NCBI RefSeq assembly: GCF_009866655.1
Contig: NZ_CP047420.1
Span: 1,116,001-1,180,000 of the forward strand
Reading direction: 5' to 3'
Source: Rathayibacter sp. VKM Ac-2804
GTDB taxonomy: Bacteria; Actinomycetota; Actinomycetes; Actinomycetales; Microbacteriaceae
Length of the DNA stretch: 64,000 nt
The notes under the pieces were generated by a model. That model worked only from the letters and a program-made list of their open reading frames with translations. It made no database searches and was not told where the DNA came from. Positions 63,115 through 64,000 of the stretch are shown piece after piece (the stretch's first letter is position 1; each line of letters starts with the position of its first letter). A program made the position numbers and the translations under genes.

Positions 63115-64000
63115 TCAGATCTTGCGGAGGAGCACCGAGGAGACGGTGTGGTCGGCCTGCTTGCGCAGGACGAGGCTCGCGCGGGAGCGGGTCGGCCGCA
63201 CGTTCTGCAGCAGGTTCGGCTCGTTGATCGAGGACCAGATGCTGCGGGCCTGCGCGCGCGCCTCGTCCGGCGTCAGCGAGGCGTAGCGGTGGAAGTACGA
63301 GGTCGGGCTGGCGAAGGCGCCCTGCTGGAGGGCGAGGAAGCGCTCCTCGTACCAGCGCGCGATGTCGCTCGTGCGCGCGTCGACGTACACCGTGAAGTCG
63401 AACAGGTCGCTGACCGCGAGGCCGTGGCCGGGCGCAGGCGGCTGCAGCACGTTCAGTCCCTCCACGATCAGCACGTCGGGTCGGCGGACCACGATCTCCG
63501 CGTCGTGCACGATGTCGTAGGAGAGGTGCGAGTAGAACGGCGCGCGCACCTCGGCGGCCCCGCCCTTCACCTCCGAGACGAAGCGCAGCAGCGCCCGGCG
63601 GTCGTACGACTCCGGGAAGCCCTTGCGGCTCATCAGCCCTCGCCGCTCCAGCTCCTTGTTGGGCAGGAGGAAGCCGTCGGTCGTCACCAGCTCGACGCGC
63701 GGGGTGTCGTCCCAGCGGGCGAGCAGCTCGCGGAGCAGGCGGGCGATGGTCGACTTGCCGACCGCGACCGAGCCGGCCACGCCGATCACGAACGGGGTGG
63801 GCTGCGCGCGCTCGCCGAGGAACGTGCTCGTCGCCCGGTGCAGCTGGCGCGCGCCCCCGGCGTAGAGGGTGAGCAGTCGCGACAGCGGCAGGTAGACCTC
63901 GGCGACCTCGGTGAGGCTCAGCCGGTCGCCGAGCCCGCGCAGCTGCACGACCTCGGTCTCGCTCAGCGGCAGCTCGGTGCTGCGGGCGAGCTCGGCCCAG
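63115..64000 (-). CDS. coaA: type I pantothenate kinase, 5' end beyond the window
   Basis: At least 295 residues of the C-terminal part of PanK, the ATP-dependent first step of coenzyme A synthesis. The P-loop is [12 protein letters not shown], followed by [21 protein letters not shown] and IVEGLNVLQ. The frame stays open to the right edge (ending [18 protein letters not shown] before the core), so the start codon lies outside. The stop at 63115 is complete. It converges on glmM with REP-like repeats between. Confidence 0.95.
   Translation of the reverse strand, partial: WAELARSTELPLSETEVVQLRGLGDRLSLTEVAEVYLPLSRLLTLYAGGARQLHRATSTFLGERAQPTPFVIGVAGSVAVGKSTIARLLRELLARWDDTPRVELVTTDGFLLPNKELERRGLMSRKGFPESYDRRALLRFVSEVKGGAAEVRAPFYSHLSYDIVHDAEIVVRRPDVLIVEGLNVLQPPAPGHGLAVSDLFDFTVYVDARTSDIARWYEERFLALQQGAFASPTSYFHRYASLTPDEARAQARSIWSSINEPNLLQNVRPTRSRASLVLRKQADHTVSSVLLRKI

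Overview
The window is a very GC-rich chromosomal segment of an actinobacterium. Ribosomal protein sequences, frequent GTG/TTG starts, tight 1-4 bp gene overlaps and the S10-spc-alpha gene order point to Microbacteriaceae (Rathayibacter, Curtobacterium and Clavibacter relatives). The genus is an inference, because no rRNA or tRNA gene is present to anchor it.

Layout. 1-6.7 kb: mostly minus-strand accessory and housekeeping genes (5' part of a DEAD-box helicase, an SDR oxidoreductase, DUF1684, ComB-like and DUF427 proteins, a CGNR zinc-finger regulator, a SprT-like protein, a TPR protein and a spermidine-synthase-like protein). 6.8-14.6 kb: rpoB-rpoC with their own promoter, leader and a strong terminator. 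14.8-24.2 kb: a secreted lipase-like protein, two convergent paralogous TetR-type regulators, a LuxR-type regulator, a second spermidine-synthase-like paralogue, a HAD protein, a polar amino-acid ABC transporter split by a repeat-rich gap, and two small membrane proteins. 24.2-29.1 kb: rpsL-rpsG-fusA-tuf. 29.2-31.3 kb: a fructosamine-kinase-like gene, a small antitoxin-like gene and topoisomerase IB. 31.8-44.3 kb: the S10 and spc clusters through secY-adk-map. 44.4-54.6 kb: a block inserted into the usual map-infA junction, holding a PLP decarboxylase, an MtlR-type activator, an orphan PTS IIB, HPr, enzyme I, mannitol IICB, mannitol IIA, mannitol-1-phosphate dehydrogenase and signal peptidase I. 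54.9-62.9 kb: infA-rpmJ-rpsM-rpsK-rpoA-rplQ, then truA flanked by two related lipoproteins, then rplM-rpsI-glmM. The right edge holds most of coaA.

How the genes work together. Most of the window is the transcription and translation core: RNA polymerase subunits alpha, beta and beta', about 26 ribosomal proteins, EF-G, EF-Tu, IF-1, SecY, and N-terminal methionine and signal-peptide processing. The PTS block forms a complete phosphorelay from PEP through enzyme I and HPr to mannitol IIA and IICB. Mannitol 1-phosphate is then oxidised to fructose 6-phosphate by MtlD, and an MtlR-like PRD regulator is encoded divergently.

The most interesting non-coding signals are: a family of REP-like imperfect palindromes at four intergenic loci with compensatory stem changes; a perfect hairpin that buries the Shine-Dalgarno of the ABC permease; an identical 15-nt initial transcribed sequence downstream of the presumed infA and rplM promoters; and structured gaps where the spc and alpha clusters are broken (between rplE and rpsH, before secY, before rpoA). 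I saw no CRISPR array, prophage, transposase, rRNA or tRNA.
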